Shown: piece by piece, positions 1 to 13,200 of the stretch
Numbering within the stretch: position 1 is the first letter of the stretch
Layout of the letters: each line of letters opens with the position of its first letter
Origin: Mesorhabditis belari
Lineage: Eukaryota > Nematoda > Chromadorea > Rhabditida > Rhabditidae
NCBI GenBank assembly: GCA_958450365.1
Contig: CAUEEP010000883.1
Coordinates: forward strand, 550,001 to 614,000
Direction: 5' to 3'
DNA length: 64,000 nucleotides
Program-made: the position numbers and the translations under genes
The notes under the pieces: model-generated
Databases searched by the model: none
The model's input: the letters and a program-made list of their open reading frames with translations, nothing else
What the model was told of the DNA's origin: nothing

Positions 1-329
1 ACTGGAGATGTCCCAGTTTGAGCACTTTCTTCAAAAGAAACCCATTTTGGTGTCAATAGAAAAGTTGTAGAGAATCAAAAATTAGACTTATAGCCAAATT
101 TCCAAAAAGATACACTTGGTAGTTTCGCTTAAAATGCAAGTTTTGTGAAAATTCGTAAATTTGGCATTTCTTGAAAACCAGTTTTTGAATCGTTCTGAAA
201 ATTTGGATATAAGCTTGATTTTTGATTCTCTACAACTTTTCCATTGACACCAAAATGGGTTTCTTTTGAAGAAAGTGCTCAAACCGTCACATATGACAAT
301 AGCCCGCAGTTTTCAATTCACCAACCCAA
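1..329. repeat. Right end of a mariner-type MITE (cut by window edge)
   Basis: This stretch is nearly identical to 3841-4188. It holds an inner inverted repeat (about 22-90 against 217-285) and ends in CCAACCCAA followed by TA, the terminal signature of mariner-like MITEs. The left end lies before the window. It occupies an intron of the transporter gene whose last exons follow. Confidence 0.75.
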
Positions 330-418
330 TATTTATTTTAAATTATTTTATGTTTTGCCAATTATTTAATGCCCACTATTCTCCGCCTTGATAACTTTGA
401 AAGCTATATTTTTTCCAG

Positions 419-1093
419 GATTTTGTGACAGCCGCCCCAAAAGGACTCCTCATCGGATCGCTGGCTTGCTTTATGACGGCTTGTGTTGCAGGTAGAATAA
501 AGATGGGCACTATAAACTATAAAAATGATGAACTGTCACATTACAAACGTTTCTAACTTGCTTGAAATCTACCGGATTGTCATGGTCTATAGCTCAAAAA
601 ATCGAGAATTTCAAAAGCTTTCAAATAGACGAAAGCACACCCAAAAATCTTAATGCTAAAGAAAGTTACAGTGATCAGAATTAAAACGGACTGTATTTGC
701 GCGTAGTCGAAGCAGAGACAAGACTACAAACCACTGTAACTTTCTTTAGCATTAGTATTTTTATTTGTGCTTTAATCCATTTGAAAGCTCTTGAAATTCT
801 CGATTTTTTGAGCTATAGATCAAGTAAATCCGGTAGATTTCAAGCAAGTTAGAAGCGTTCGTAGTTTACGTTTGTAGTTTACGTTCGTAGTTTACGCTTG
901 TAGTTTTTAGTCTAAGGTAGAAACAAAGTACATATAAAATCAAAAAAAAACACATAGAATATCCATTTCAAAAAGGCTCAATACATTTCTAGGCTCAATA
1001 ATCACCACCGATATGGGCTGTCGACCGACGACGAACCCGCTGTGTTTCGATGTTTCAAATGGAACAAATCCCGAATGGATTTCGGCGCTTTAA
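419..1093 (+). CDS. C-terminal exons of a putative concentrative nucleoside transporter (SLC28/CNT)
   Basis: Two exons are visible: 419-491 (acceptor TTTTCCAG, donor GTAGAA) and 993-1093 (acceptor ATTTCTAG, stop TAA at 1091-1093). The phases agree (1, then 2 completing bases). The first exon reads DFVTAAPKGLLIGSLACFMT and continues ACVAG, a hydrophobic segment like the last membrane helix of CNT-type nucleoside transporters. The second reads a short extracellular-type tail with two cysteines (MGCRPTTNPLCFDVSNGT). CNT proteins are sodium- or proton-coupled importers of nucleosides at the plasma membrane. An AATAAA at 1126-1131 could be the polyadenylation signal. Earlier exons lie before the window. 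The family call rests on about 58 residues, so another multi-pass transporter is possible. Confidence 0.5.
525..880. repeat. Inverted-repeat element in the transporter intron
   Basis: Arms of about 130 bp face each other (about 547-678 and 735-870). Both contain the segment with TTTTTTGAGCTATAG or its complement and the segment TGCTAAAGAAAGTTACAGTG or its complement. The arrangement is that of a foldback or MITE element. The remainder of the intron shows nothing recognisable. Confidence 0.55.
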
Positions 1094-1287
1094 TGCGATC
1101 TGCCTATGTAAAATACAAGAAATTCAATAAAAACTGTATCATAGTCAGATTTTACAAACACATCGCCAAAAGAACTCAATCAAGAACAATCAGCTTCTCT
1201 TAATCATTTTTGAAATAAACCGAATTTGATTCAAGATTCAAGAATTTCAGGGCATTGGTCGAATGATTGGATTGATCATTGGTGAAT

Positions 1288-4200
1288 TCATTGGTGCGCC
1301 TGGAATTTGTCGAATATAGTGGATTTGAAAAAGTTTCGAGCTTTATTGTAGTTAGAAAACTGACCCATCGCATTTGGAGCGATCGGATTTTGAGTGGGAT
1401 TTGGGCCGAGAAGCATCTGGCACTCGATTGAAAGGATCGGATTGGAGGCTGTGTTGTGACCGGACTGGAAAGAGGATTTTTTCTCGAGAACCAAAAGAGT
1501 TCCCAGTTTTTTTGGTTAGATATTTCAAATCTACGGACATTTTTTTCACTAGATTCAGGAGTTTTTCAAAAAAATACCGTATTTTCTCTAATAGTAGTGC
1601 ACCCCCGCGAGCCGAGTTGGTGACTATTTTACGGTTTCCAAGCTTTTGCAGAAGCTCAACACTCAAACCCCCCAGCAAGATCTCATCGTTAGCTACATTT
1701 TCCGACCTCACATCGATAGGTTCTGATAAGCGGTTCTCGAGGTTTCGAGCAATTTAGGCAACGCTTAGGGTGCACTGTCTCTCATTTTGTCTTATGAAAT
1801 TTGTGTCGAGATCTTTTGTTCAAGATACTTCCACAATTTTCCACAAGATACTTGATAAAAGTGTTTCCTTTTTCTCGTGGGGCCAACACATTATTTCTTG
1901 GAGCTTTGTTGAAACCCTTTCAAATTCAAATTACATACTTTTCACACGCGTATTCAATAAAATTAGTTTTGTTACCGTATTTTCTCTAATAGCCGGTGAG
2001 CCGAGTTGGTTCCTATTTTACGGTTTCCAAAGTTTTCGCAGAAGCTCAACACTCAAATCCCCCAGCAAGATCTCATCGTCAGCTACATTTTCCGATCCCA
2101 CATCGATAGGTTCTGATAAGCGGTTCTCGAGATTTCAAGGAATTTAAGCGAAGCTTTGGGTACACTACTATTAGAGAAAATACGGTAAACAGTACCGTAT
2201 TTTCTCTAATAGTAGTGCACCCCGACGAGCCGAGTTGATGCCTATTTTGCGGTTTCCAAGCTTTTGCAGAAGCTCAACACTCAAATCCCCCACTAGATCT
2301 CATCGTCAGCTACATTTTCCGACCCCACATCAATAGGTTCTAATAAGCGGTTCTCGAGGTTTCGAGCAATTTAGGCAACGCTTAGGGTGCACTACTATTA
2401 GAGAAAATACGGTATCTGTTTTGTTTTTGTAAAAAACCTGAGCCAATTGCGCGTAGATTGTTTCGTAGAGTGTTCGGGTTCTCGCCAAAACGAGTACATT
2501 TTCGCATTTTGGAAAAGAATCCGTCTAAAAGTTGGAATGAATCTGATTTTGAAACTTGAAATTAACTCAAGTAACTAAATGAATCAGCTAGTTTGAGAAT
2601 TGAAATAGATTTTTCCTAATTTCTGTGCTTTGTGAGAGTGTTTTGGCAAGTAATATTACTAGATTTTGACATATTAAGTTGGAAAGAAAGTTCTCGAAAA
2701 AAGTTTGACTGGAATTTGTTCAAAGCGAGTCCACCAATTCAAGAATATTTTCTTCTATTATTTACAAGTCGACTTTACAAGAAATTACTTGTAAAAAATG
2801 AATGCAGCTTTCCCATAAAAATTTTAGAGATTTTTGAAGAAAAGTATTATTTTCCAGTTTAAATTTAGCTCACTTTTTGCATTAGAAACCAGAAAAACGA
2901 TTCCTTATGAGGTAAAGCTAGTATAAATGAGCAACACGCTCTAATAGCAACACGCTCTACTAGCAATACGCTCTACTAGCAATACGCTCTACTAGCAATA
3001 TGCTCTAATAGCAATATGCTCTAATAGCAATATGCTCTAATAGCAACACGCTCTACTAGCAACACGCTCTACTAGCAACACGCTCTACTAGCAACACGCT
3101 CTCTACCCCATAATCACTATAATCTCTATTTTACAAAGAAGCCGTATTTCAAAAAAATAATTTTTTTATGTCATCTTCTCGGCACTGATTGTTTGCTAAA
3201 ATAGCATTTTCTGCATCTAAAATTCTGAAAAGTTAAAACATTAAATTAAATTTACCTTAATCACAAATTTTCCTTATTTTAAGTACTTGATTTTAGGTTT
3301 TGAATGAGACCCATTGCCTATCCATTAACCAATTAAAAACTTGTCTAAAGGCTGGTCACTCAAAAAGTGACCAAGCTGAAGGACTTCTAGCTGAAGAAAT
3401 CTCTTATTTTTTAAATGAGACTCACTCCGATTTTTTTTGTCAAAAACTTTTTGAAATATAGTCAAGTTTATCAAAAATCTGGGAAGAATTCATGGTTTTT
3501 GAGAAATCACTGTGCAAACTTTTTCCTAGAACTTTCTTTCCAACCTAATAGCATTTACTCAGAGTGCTAATTTGCTAATTGCACCACAAATGCGTCTAGA
3601 CTCCAATTGAAAGACCACTCCACGACTTTTTCTTTTTCCTAGAACTTTCTTTCCAACCTATTGGGTTGGTGAATTGAAAACTCCGGGACTTTGAACTAAA
3701 ATTTATTCAACATAAAACCATCAATTCATTCCAAATAATTTCCATTATTATTGACGACTTCTGTCCATTTTACAAAGAAATTTGCGGATTCCTCTTTCGT
3801 AGTAGGATTTTGGTTTGTGTGTGAGACGAGTGTGAGACTCAAAAATGGAGGACTGGAGATGTCCCAGTTTGAGCATTTCAGCACTTTCTTCAAAAGAAAC
3901 CCATTTTGGTGTCAATGGAAAAGTTGTAGAGAATCAAAAATTAGGCTTATAGCCAAATTTCCAAAAAGATACATTTAGTAGTTTCGCTTAAAATGAAAGT
4001 TTTGTGAAAATTCGTAAATTTGACATTTCTTGAAAACCAGTTTTTGAATCGTTCTGAAAATTTGGATATAAGCTTGATTTTTGATTCTCTACAACTTTTC
4101 CATTGACACCAAAATGGGTTTCTTTTGAAGAAAGTGCTCAAACTGTGACATCTGATAATAGCCCGCAGTTTTCAATTCACCAATCCAATAGTTTCATTAG

Positions 4201-7200
4201 TTACTCAGAGTGCTAATTTGCTAATTGCACCACAAATGCGTCTAGACTCCAATTGAAAGATCACTCCACGACTTTTTCTTTTTCCTAGAACTTTCTTTCC
4301 AACTTAATATATCCGACTTAAACTCAACAATAGTTTTAACAATTCCTACGTTGGTAAACCATGTTTTTATCATGCTTTTGAAAGTTTTTGATGTAATTTT
4401 GGGATGATAAAACTAAAAATTAGTATACTTCAAATTCAAAAATGCCGTATTTATTAGTTTTAAACCTTTCTCCAAGATCAAAACCAAATATCAACCAAAT
4501 TCAAACCAAATCTCTCAAAAAGCCGTGTGTTCGGAAATTCTTCCGATAAAGTCTAATTTCTTTTAAAATCTATTTTTCTTTTAAAAGTCTATCGACCAAT
4601 ATTTCCCTCCTTTGATCCTCCTTTATCCTCTAAAAGCTTTCCGCGATTTCCCCAGACAAAAACATAGACCTTTCAAAACATTTAGCACTTATCTTTTCGG
4701 TATATAAACCCTCCGTGCTTCAATAAATTCTTCTACCTTGAACCAAGGAATATTGGATACAATCTATATTCAACATTTTGGTGCGCAGTCCGGGAAACGA
4801 GTCCGGTCAGTCATTTTGTCATTTTTGTCATTTTTTGTCATTTGTCAACGCAGTCAATTTTTTTTTTGATGCTCACCACCACCTTCAACGATCGACAGTA
4901 AAAAAAAAAATGACTGCCGTAATGAAGGCAAGGGTCACCAGAGCCGTCACAAAAATCAACGGGATTCTCGAACGAGTCAAAAACAGTGACGAATCACTCG
5001 AAGGCGATCTCTTGTCAAACGACCTTGACAGAATCAACAAAGCCGTAAACTCGATCGAGACATTCCTTGGCGAAATCGTGTCAGCCCAAAAGGAGATGGA
5101 TGTGGCCCAGAAACTATGGTTAGGCTACATCGCATCACTTGGCGAAGAAGCACGGGAAAAAGAGGCGGAAGCAATGGAACGACATCTGGATTCAAGTGAC
5201 GGAGCCAATGAAGCGCTGGAGGCAGCTTCAAAGCACGCGGTGCTATTGGAACGTCTCAAGGATCGTGCCCACCAAGCACTCCGAGAGCTCTCACCAATCA
5301 TCACCACTCCCTCACCCACAAGAACTACCCCTCCTCTCTACGCTGCTCCAAATCCATCTGTTCCACAGCCTTTTCTTCTCCCCAAAATTCCGCTACCAAG
5401 ATTTGATGGGGATGAAAGCAAGTTCCGACTGTTCACACAAGCCTTCGACCAAACAATCGATTCACAGCATTGGCCAAAGGTTGTCAAGCTCGCATACATG
5501 TTCGATTCACTCGATGGACGGGCCAAGCAAGCAATCGCTGGTTTCGAACTTTCCGAAGAAAACTACGACCTCGTCAGAACTCGATTAAAAGAACGATTCG
5601 GCAACGAACAGTCACTCAGAAACAAGATTTTCTCGCAAATCTTGTCACTCCAACCCTACGGCGAATCATACAGCGAAACTGTGGAATTGGTTGATGAAAT
5701 TGAAGCTCTACTCCAACAAGCGGAGACATTGAAAATGGACGTCGAAGCCGAAGCCATTCGACTGGCAATCGAAAGAGCCCTTCCTAGATGGGTCGAGTCC
5801 AGCGTCTTCCAAATGAAATTATCGTCTCCCGTATGGAAACTCGGCGACCTCAGGCAAGCCTTGGCAAGAATCGTGAAATCTGGTGCCGAGCGACAGCATC
5901 ACTGCAAACGACACGAAAGAGCCACAACAATGGTCACCACCTACTCAAAGAAAACCCGTCCACTTGAGAAAGGACAAAACGAGTTCCACAGAAAGCCCAA
6001 CCTACCCAATACAAGCGAAACGCAAACAAGAACCAAGAAAGCTCCACGGAAAGCATGCGCCTACTGCTCGGAAATGCACGCATCACTGGAGTGCAGGAAA
6101 TTTGCAAACCCAGAAGCAAGGAAACGCCATCTCCAAGCAACCCAAAAATGCTTCAACTGTCTCCAAGAAGGACACAACGTGGCGAAATGTCCAAGCAAAT
6201 GGACATGTCGAAAGTGCAAGAAGAAACACCACTCTTCAATCTGCAACCTCCCCAATCCATCGACAGAAAGGAACACCGCTGCAGCAACCATCGATGATGC
6301 GCCAACGGCCCTTGCTTGCAAGGCCCCAGAGGGTGTTCTCCTAATGACCATCCAAGCGATCGTGAGAAATCCAAAGAACAACAAAAGAGTCAAAACGTCT
6401 ATCTTCTTCGATTGTGGCAGCGACTTCAGCTACGTATCCTTCGACCTTCTCGAACTCCTAGGAATCGAAAAAGCTGCTCATCAATCCATGGATGTCACGA
6501 CCTTTGGTGGCCAAACAAAGAAACTACCGTTCCAAGCTGCAAACGTCGAACTCGAATTACTTGATGGAAGCACCTTCCCTTTGGCTGCTCGAGGCATTTC
6601 GCAGATCACAGCAAAATTGCGATCAATTGCCATCTCCAACATCAAACCAGAAAAACTTTGTGGACACATACAGACCGAGAAAAGACAACCACATGTACTA
6701 CTCGGCATCGACGACTTCTGGAACCTCGTTATCAACAAACGAAAAGAAAAAATTGCCAACCTCCACATCATCGACACAAAACTGGGCGTCGTCTTGTCTG
6801 GAGGGGACAATCCACTCAAACGCAACAACTACGGCGTCACCGCTGAAGAGGAAAACATCGAAGAAGGAGCTATATGTGCCAACGGAATATCTATCATCGA
6901 TGAAGACAGCGTGATGCAAGAAGAAGTCGCAAAATGGTTGAGCCTCGACAACATTGGCATCGAAGACCAAAGAGACACCAAAAACGATGACCAAGAGACA
7001 TACGAAAAGTTCAAACAATCGACAAAGTTCGTGAACAACAGGTTCCTCATCTCGATTCCAATCGACGAAAACGTCCAACTGGATTCAAACGAAGGACTGG
7101 CAATCCAACAATTGATCGCTTGGACAAAGAATGCCTCGAAGAGTCCCGAAACAATCCCCAAAACCAAAGAGGGATTCGAACTCTGGAAAAAAGACGGAAT

Positions 7201-10200
7201 CATTGAACAAATTCCCGACGAAGAAATCCAGAACCCTCCAGGAGGAAAGTGTGTCTACAACCCATTCCATGTGGTAACTAAGAAGTTCCGCATTGTGCAC
7301 AACGGGTCTGCAGCACGCAAAGGCCGAACATCTCTGAACTCCCACATTCACAGAGGACCAGTCATGCACATGGATTTGGTGCAATTTCTGTTGATGTTCA
7401 GAACGGCTCCCTACGTTGCCATGGGTGACATAAAGCAAGCTTTCCTCCAACTGGGACTCAATACCTACGACAAGGACCTCTTGAGATTCCTGGTTCCCAA
7501 AGATTGGAAGAAACCAATAACGAAAGAAAACATTCGACACATGCGTTTCACACGACTCAACTTCGGTTTGAAATGTTCGTCCTTCCTTCTGGCTGGTACC
7601 CTCAAAATACTCTTCGACGAAAGCGATCCAAGAAATGAGGAAGTGCTCAAAGGAACATACGTCGACAACATGTTGGCCACCGGAAACACTGCCGATGAGG
7701 TCAAGAACAAAATCGAATACACAAAGGAAAAGCTGCAAGAAGCCAGCATGGAGCTAAGGGATCTCGTCAGCAATTCTCCGTCGAACAATAAGAAATGGAG
7801 ATTCGAAAAAACCGAGTACAACGTTTTGGGACACACATGGAACATCGAAACCGATTCCATCGTCTTCCGAATCCCAGGAAATGAATGGACCACCACAACC
7901 AAACGGTCACTTCTCTCGAATCTCGCCAGATTCTACGACCCAATGGGTTACTTCGCACCGATTTGGCTTCCTCTCAAAAGTATCATCCAGAAGACTTGGA
8001 AGTTGGATCTGAAATGGGATCAACCCTTGCCACCCGAGATCGCCAACGAATTGATCAAAACGAACTCGGCAATCATCACAATACCAAGGAATGTGCTACC
8101 AACAATCCCAGGCGAATTGATCCTACATGTCTTCACTGACGCGAGCCTTGTGGGAATTGGAATCTGTGCATATCTCAAAGTCAAGGACTCCAACCATCTC
8201 CCCCACCTCCTCATGGCGAAATCAAAAGTGACTCCACTAGGCGAAAACACGGTGCCCCGCCTCGAGCTCACGGCTGCAACACTGGGTGTTCGAAAAGCCA
8301 AAACCATCAGAAAAAACATTCCGAGAGTTCAGGCTTGTATAATCTGGAGTGATAGCCAAGTTGTGTTGGGCTGGATAAGAGGAGATGCGGCCGACAAACC
8401 AGTTTTCGTGAAGAATCGTCTCGCCGAAATCACAAGCATCGAAGCAACTTTCCGTTATGTGCGAACCCACGAAAACCCAGCCGACATTGCTTCGAGAGGG
8501 ACGGAGATTTCGAAAATCGAGAAAAATGAACTATGGTGGAATGGACCCAGCTTCCTACAACAACCAGAGGACCAATGGCCCAGACCCGAGCTGGAGCCTA
8601 TTGAAATCACTCCGACAAAAGGGACAACAGCAACAAGCATCATCCAAACACAAGAAAAGGAAGACTGCTCACTGTTGAACCCTAGGAGATTCTCTTCATG
8701 GAACAAGATGATCTGCACAATGACATTCGTTTTGTGGTTCATCAAAATCACATCAACTCGTGCGGAATCAGGAATCAGATCGATCTTGAAGAACTTTACC
8801 CACCGGCATGAAATTGGACAACTCGCCGAGATCCAGCTCATCAAAGAAAGTCAACAAAGACATCCACCATCTCCAACGGACACAAAGTCACTTCGCTTGT
8901 TTCGCGACGAGAATAACTGTTGGAGATCCCAAGGACGTATCGACAATAGTAATGCCGGAGAAGAGGCGAAGAAACCGTTCTTCCTCTCCCACAAAGACCC
9001 AGCTACAGCACTACTCGCCGCCGATGTACACGAAAGGATGCAACATGCCAGCACCTCAGTCACATTGGCCACTCTTCGAAACAGTGTTTGGATTACACAC
9101 GGAAGAGTTCTGGTCAACAAAGTCGTAAAAAGGTGCCTAGCATGCAAGCCGGAACGTGCAGTACCTTTCAAACTGCCTGAGCTTCCACAACTACCAACCT
9201 CAAGGGTAAAAGCATCACTACCCTTCGAAAATGCCGGTGTCGATCTTGCTGGACCATTTCTCGTGAACGACAACGGGGAAACGACAAAAGTGTGGATATG
9301 CGTCTTTGTTTGTATGGCATCAAGAGCAATACACATCGAAACAACTCGATCTGTTTCCGCCATCGATTTTCTCCAAGCCTTGAGAAGATTTGTCGCCCGT
9401 CGAGGACTCCCGAAATTCTTCATCTCCGACAACGGAACTAACTTCAGAGCCACTTCACCGCTCATCGAATCCTGGAGCAATGCAGATCAAGAATTGTTCG
9501 AAAAATCGGCTCTGAAGGACCGAATCACGTGGAAGCACATCCCAGTCTTGTCACCATGGTCTGGAGGACTTTATGAACGAATGATCCGAATCATCAAAGA
9601 AAGCCTCCGAAGAACCATCCGAAACCGACTCCTCGACATCGAAGAGTTCATCACTTTCACCGCGGAAGCCGAGGCCGTTGTGAACTCACGACCACTGACA
9701 AACCTTGGAAATGGGAAAGTCCCTCGCCCAATCGATCTCACAATACCCAATGCAACAATTCGCCTGCCAACCGAAGAACTGCAGGATAGCCAGCCACTTC
9801 AAGGAAATACGCAACGGTCTCTCCGAGCATCCTGGCAGCATGCAGTGGACCGAACGAATATTTTCTGGGAACTCTTCACGACCGACTACCTACTGGCTTT
9901 GCGGGAAAGAGGTTTCCAAGGTCTCAAACAACACCCAAACGCCACAAAGCGTCGTCCAATTCTTGACGAAATCGTCATTGTCTACGAGCCGAATGTCGCC
10001 AAAGGTAAATGGAGAACAGGAAAGATCACCAGACTGGTCGAAAGCAATGACGGACATGTACGATCGGCTGAAGTTCAGATGTCAAATGGTCGCTCAACTA
10101 TTCGTTCTATCGCTACCTTGTACCCACTGGAGATCTTGCCGGAAGAAAATGAGAACACGACGGCAAACGAGAAGCCAGAAAGTGAGGCCGAAAAACCAAC

Positions 10201-13200
10201 TGAAAACAAAGATGTATCAAAAGGATCCCAAAGCAAAAACGGCAGTGCTCAAAAGATTGTCGAAAGCTCAAGATCAAGATACGAATTTCGGCCACGGAAA
10301 GCAATCACCTACACTACTGTGATTCTCGTTCTACAACTGATGAGCGGAGTCGCAGCGAGCGCCTGCTCAGGTATCGTGAGGTACCAAGAATACTGCACAC
10401 GATTTGGGTTGGCAATCCACGAGAATAAGGGGAGGGCTTGCGCCAAGCCGGTCTCCTGCGGAATTGACCAGCACATCCGACGGCACACGGATCCAAGCTA
10501 CCTCACCTCGCCTTGCACCACCCCTTGCCGATGCCCAAATTGGGCCGACGATTGTTCTTGGCTGATCAAGCACCCATCAACCCAATATCTACCCGAGCAC
10601 GGAGAAAGAATTGCAAAAATGGCTCCCAACTTGTGTCGGGTCAAAAGCCAACAATGCCCAATCCAACAAACACGAAGTATTCATGAGGTGATGCTGTACA
10701 ACGGAGCCATGGCATGGGTCAACGAATTGAACATCATCAGGAAGCAGATAACGGAACCAATCTGTATCGGTGAAGGTGACGTCGACGGAACCTCAACCTT
10801 CTGCGAACAATTCAAATGCACCAGGGGAGGACCGCGATTTTGTCTCTTCCCGAGACATGAACTCGCTCTCCTTCAGACTCCCAATGGAGCTGTACCCATC
10901 AAGGCTTGGGCCACCAGCAACAAACGGGTCTATGTTCAAGAAGAGAAAAACGACACGACAGAAAAATGCCGAAGGCTATCTTTCAATTGCACAAATAGCG
11001 GCCTCGTCATCGATATCATTCCGGAATGCAACGACCTTGCTGAAATATGCGTGAACACGGGATCCAATCGACAATGTACCCATCTCGACCCTTCACAAAT
11101 TTCACAAGGACCCACCGAATTCTGCACGCCCCCTAAATATCGAATCACCAACCACACTTTTGAGATCACGGCCTGGAAAAATGGAAATCTACGAGAAAAA
11201 CGACTACTCCAATGCCCTCCTCTCAACATATGCGACGTCTCGAACTGCATCATCTGTTGGTCGACCTATTTCACACCACAATGCACAGTGTCCAGGGTGG
11301 GAGGCGCTCTACTCCGAGTTCTCATCGGCATCACATGGTTCTGGGCTACAATCGCTATCGTCAAGCGAGCAACCCGCCGACAACGCCGCCAAAGAACCTA
11401 CCCCATTCGACTGATGAGACTCGCGCTACTACTTCTTCTCCATTGGCCATCCCAAGTCTACAGCTGCGGCGAAACAATCACAATTCAAGCAAAAAATCAC
11501 GAATGCCAAGTTTTCCACAACGGACTGACCTCATGCCGATTTGAACAGAAAACAATGTTGACACTTCGGGACCATGAGGAAGCCTGTATCATGTTCAAAG
11601 ATCACACCGAAAAACCCGCTGGCACCCTGCGAATTCGTGCACAAGGCAGTTATCGGTGTTCAAGGACAGGAAATCGAGTATTCACTCGACCAGTCGAAAT
11701 CCATACCGTCTCAACTCGCCGATGCCCTGGAATGGGGTCATGCAGCTCAAACGCATGTGCAACCACAACACACAACGCAAAGATCGAGGAATTCCGACAA
11801 ACGAGCCACCTCCCAGGAAACTCCAGATGTCAAGACGGATGCTCCGGCTTCATCTGTGGCTGCATTTCCTTTGCACCCGCTTGCCTCTTCTCCAGATCCT
11901 TCGCTTCACCTATCGACAATACAACCATCGAAGTCATCAACTGTGAATGGGTCAAATCAGCAATTGTCGAGTGGGACCTGGAAGGGAAAAAGGGAAGTCA
12001 ATTTTGGCCCCGGGAGAGACCGATAAGGACAGGACCCTTTCTATCGGAGTCATCAACATCGATGTCCAGAAAGAAATCAGCCAGAGACAGTTTGCCATCA
12101 TAAACCAGGAAACTGCTACGGCCCTCGACGAAGTCCAAGCAAAAGCAGCAACACTCTTCCAATGTCCAACACAAATGGACGCGATGCGGATGACAAGTCA
12201 ATGCAAAATTGATGAACAACAACTTGCTTGCCGAATGGTGGATGAAAGAATCGTTTGTGGACGATTGACCGGACCGGATTGGACATCACATAGACTACCG
12301 ATCTCAATACGAGGAGACCTATTCCAATTCGACGACCGCTCAAAGACGGTCACCGGACTCGCCGGAAACACAATAACGACACTGGCCATCAACATCCAAG
12401 GAATGACTACAACCACCAGGGTGGACGTGGCCCGTTGCCAGCTCGAGGACCTAAGCATCAAGGGATGTTTCTCGTGTGACATCGGGGCCGTACTCGACTA
12501 CGTCTGTACAGCGGAATTCGGCCAGACGTCGGGACACCTTCTATGTGGAAACTCAACAACAACACTCGTCTGTGACGGTTCTCACTCAAAACGACAGACG
12601 ACGATCAACTTCGAAGAATCGAACATCGACATGGATTGCCAACTATCCTGCCCAGGAGGAAAAACCAACACTCAACTACGGGGACGACTCTTCTACATCG
12701 AGCAAACCCGTAGCGAATGGACGGTGATGAAGCCGGAAATGACGGATGTCTCAGTGGGCAGCGCGTCATGGCTTCAACAACTACTCTACGAATTCATCCT
12801 CAAGGACATCTCCATGATCATCACAATAATCGCATTGCTCTTCATCGTTCCATATGTGATTATCTTGTTTTGTAAATTGTTCAGAACCTTACTTCGTTGT
12901 TTCCATCTTCCTTTCCTTTTGGCCGGGAATGTTCGGAAATTCTTCCGATAAAGTCTAATTTCTTTTAAAATCTATTTTTCTTTTAAAAGTCTATCGACCA
13001 ATATTTCCCTCCTTTGATCCTCCTTTATCCTCTAAAAGCTTTCCGCGATTTCCCCAGACAAAAACATAGACCTTTCAAAACATTTAGCACTTATCTTTTC
13101 GGTATATAAACCCTCCGTGCTTCAATAAATTCTTCTACCTTGAACCAAGGAATATTGGATACAATCTATATTCAACACCGTGTTTACTTTTGTTTACCCC

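Larger units (their letters stand above)
4528..13177 (+). mobile_element. Complete BEL/Pao LTR element with glycoprotein (Env-like) region
   Basis: The element is 8650 bp, bounded by identical 248-bp LTRs and the 5-bp target duplication CCGTG (4523-4527 and 13178-13182). Order: LTR, primer binding site, Gag, protease, reverse transcriptase, RNase H, integrase, Env-like region, LTR. This order (integrase last in Pol) and the DUF1759-type Gag place it in BEL/Pao. Elements of this group with a phlebovirus-like glycoprotein are known from nematodes (Cer7 of Caenorhabditis, Tas of Ascaris). LTR identity indicates a very recent insertion. It lies in an intron of the lipocalin-like gene, antisense to it. 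The glycoprotein frame is broken near 11.95-12.10 kb. Confidence 0.96.

Noticed and set aside
4778..4909. Polyprotein start at 4778
   Set aside because: There is no ATG there; the frame is only open back through the primer binding site. The first ATG is at 4910.
7085..9480. Long minus-strand frames across the BEL polymerase and integrase
   Set aside because: They are shadows of the plus-strand polyprotein; no family motif is visible in them.
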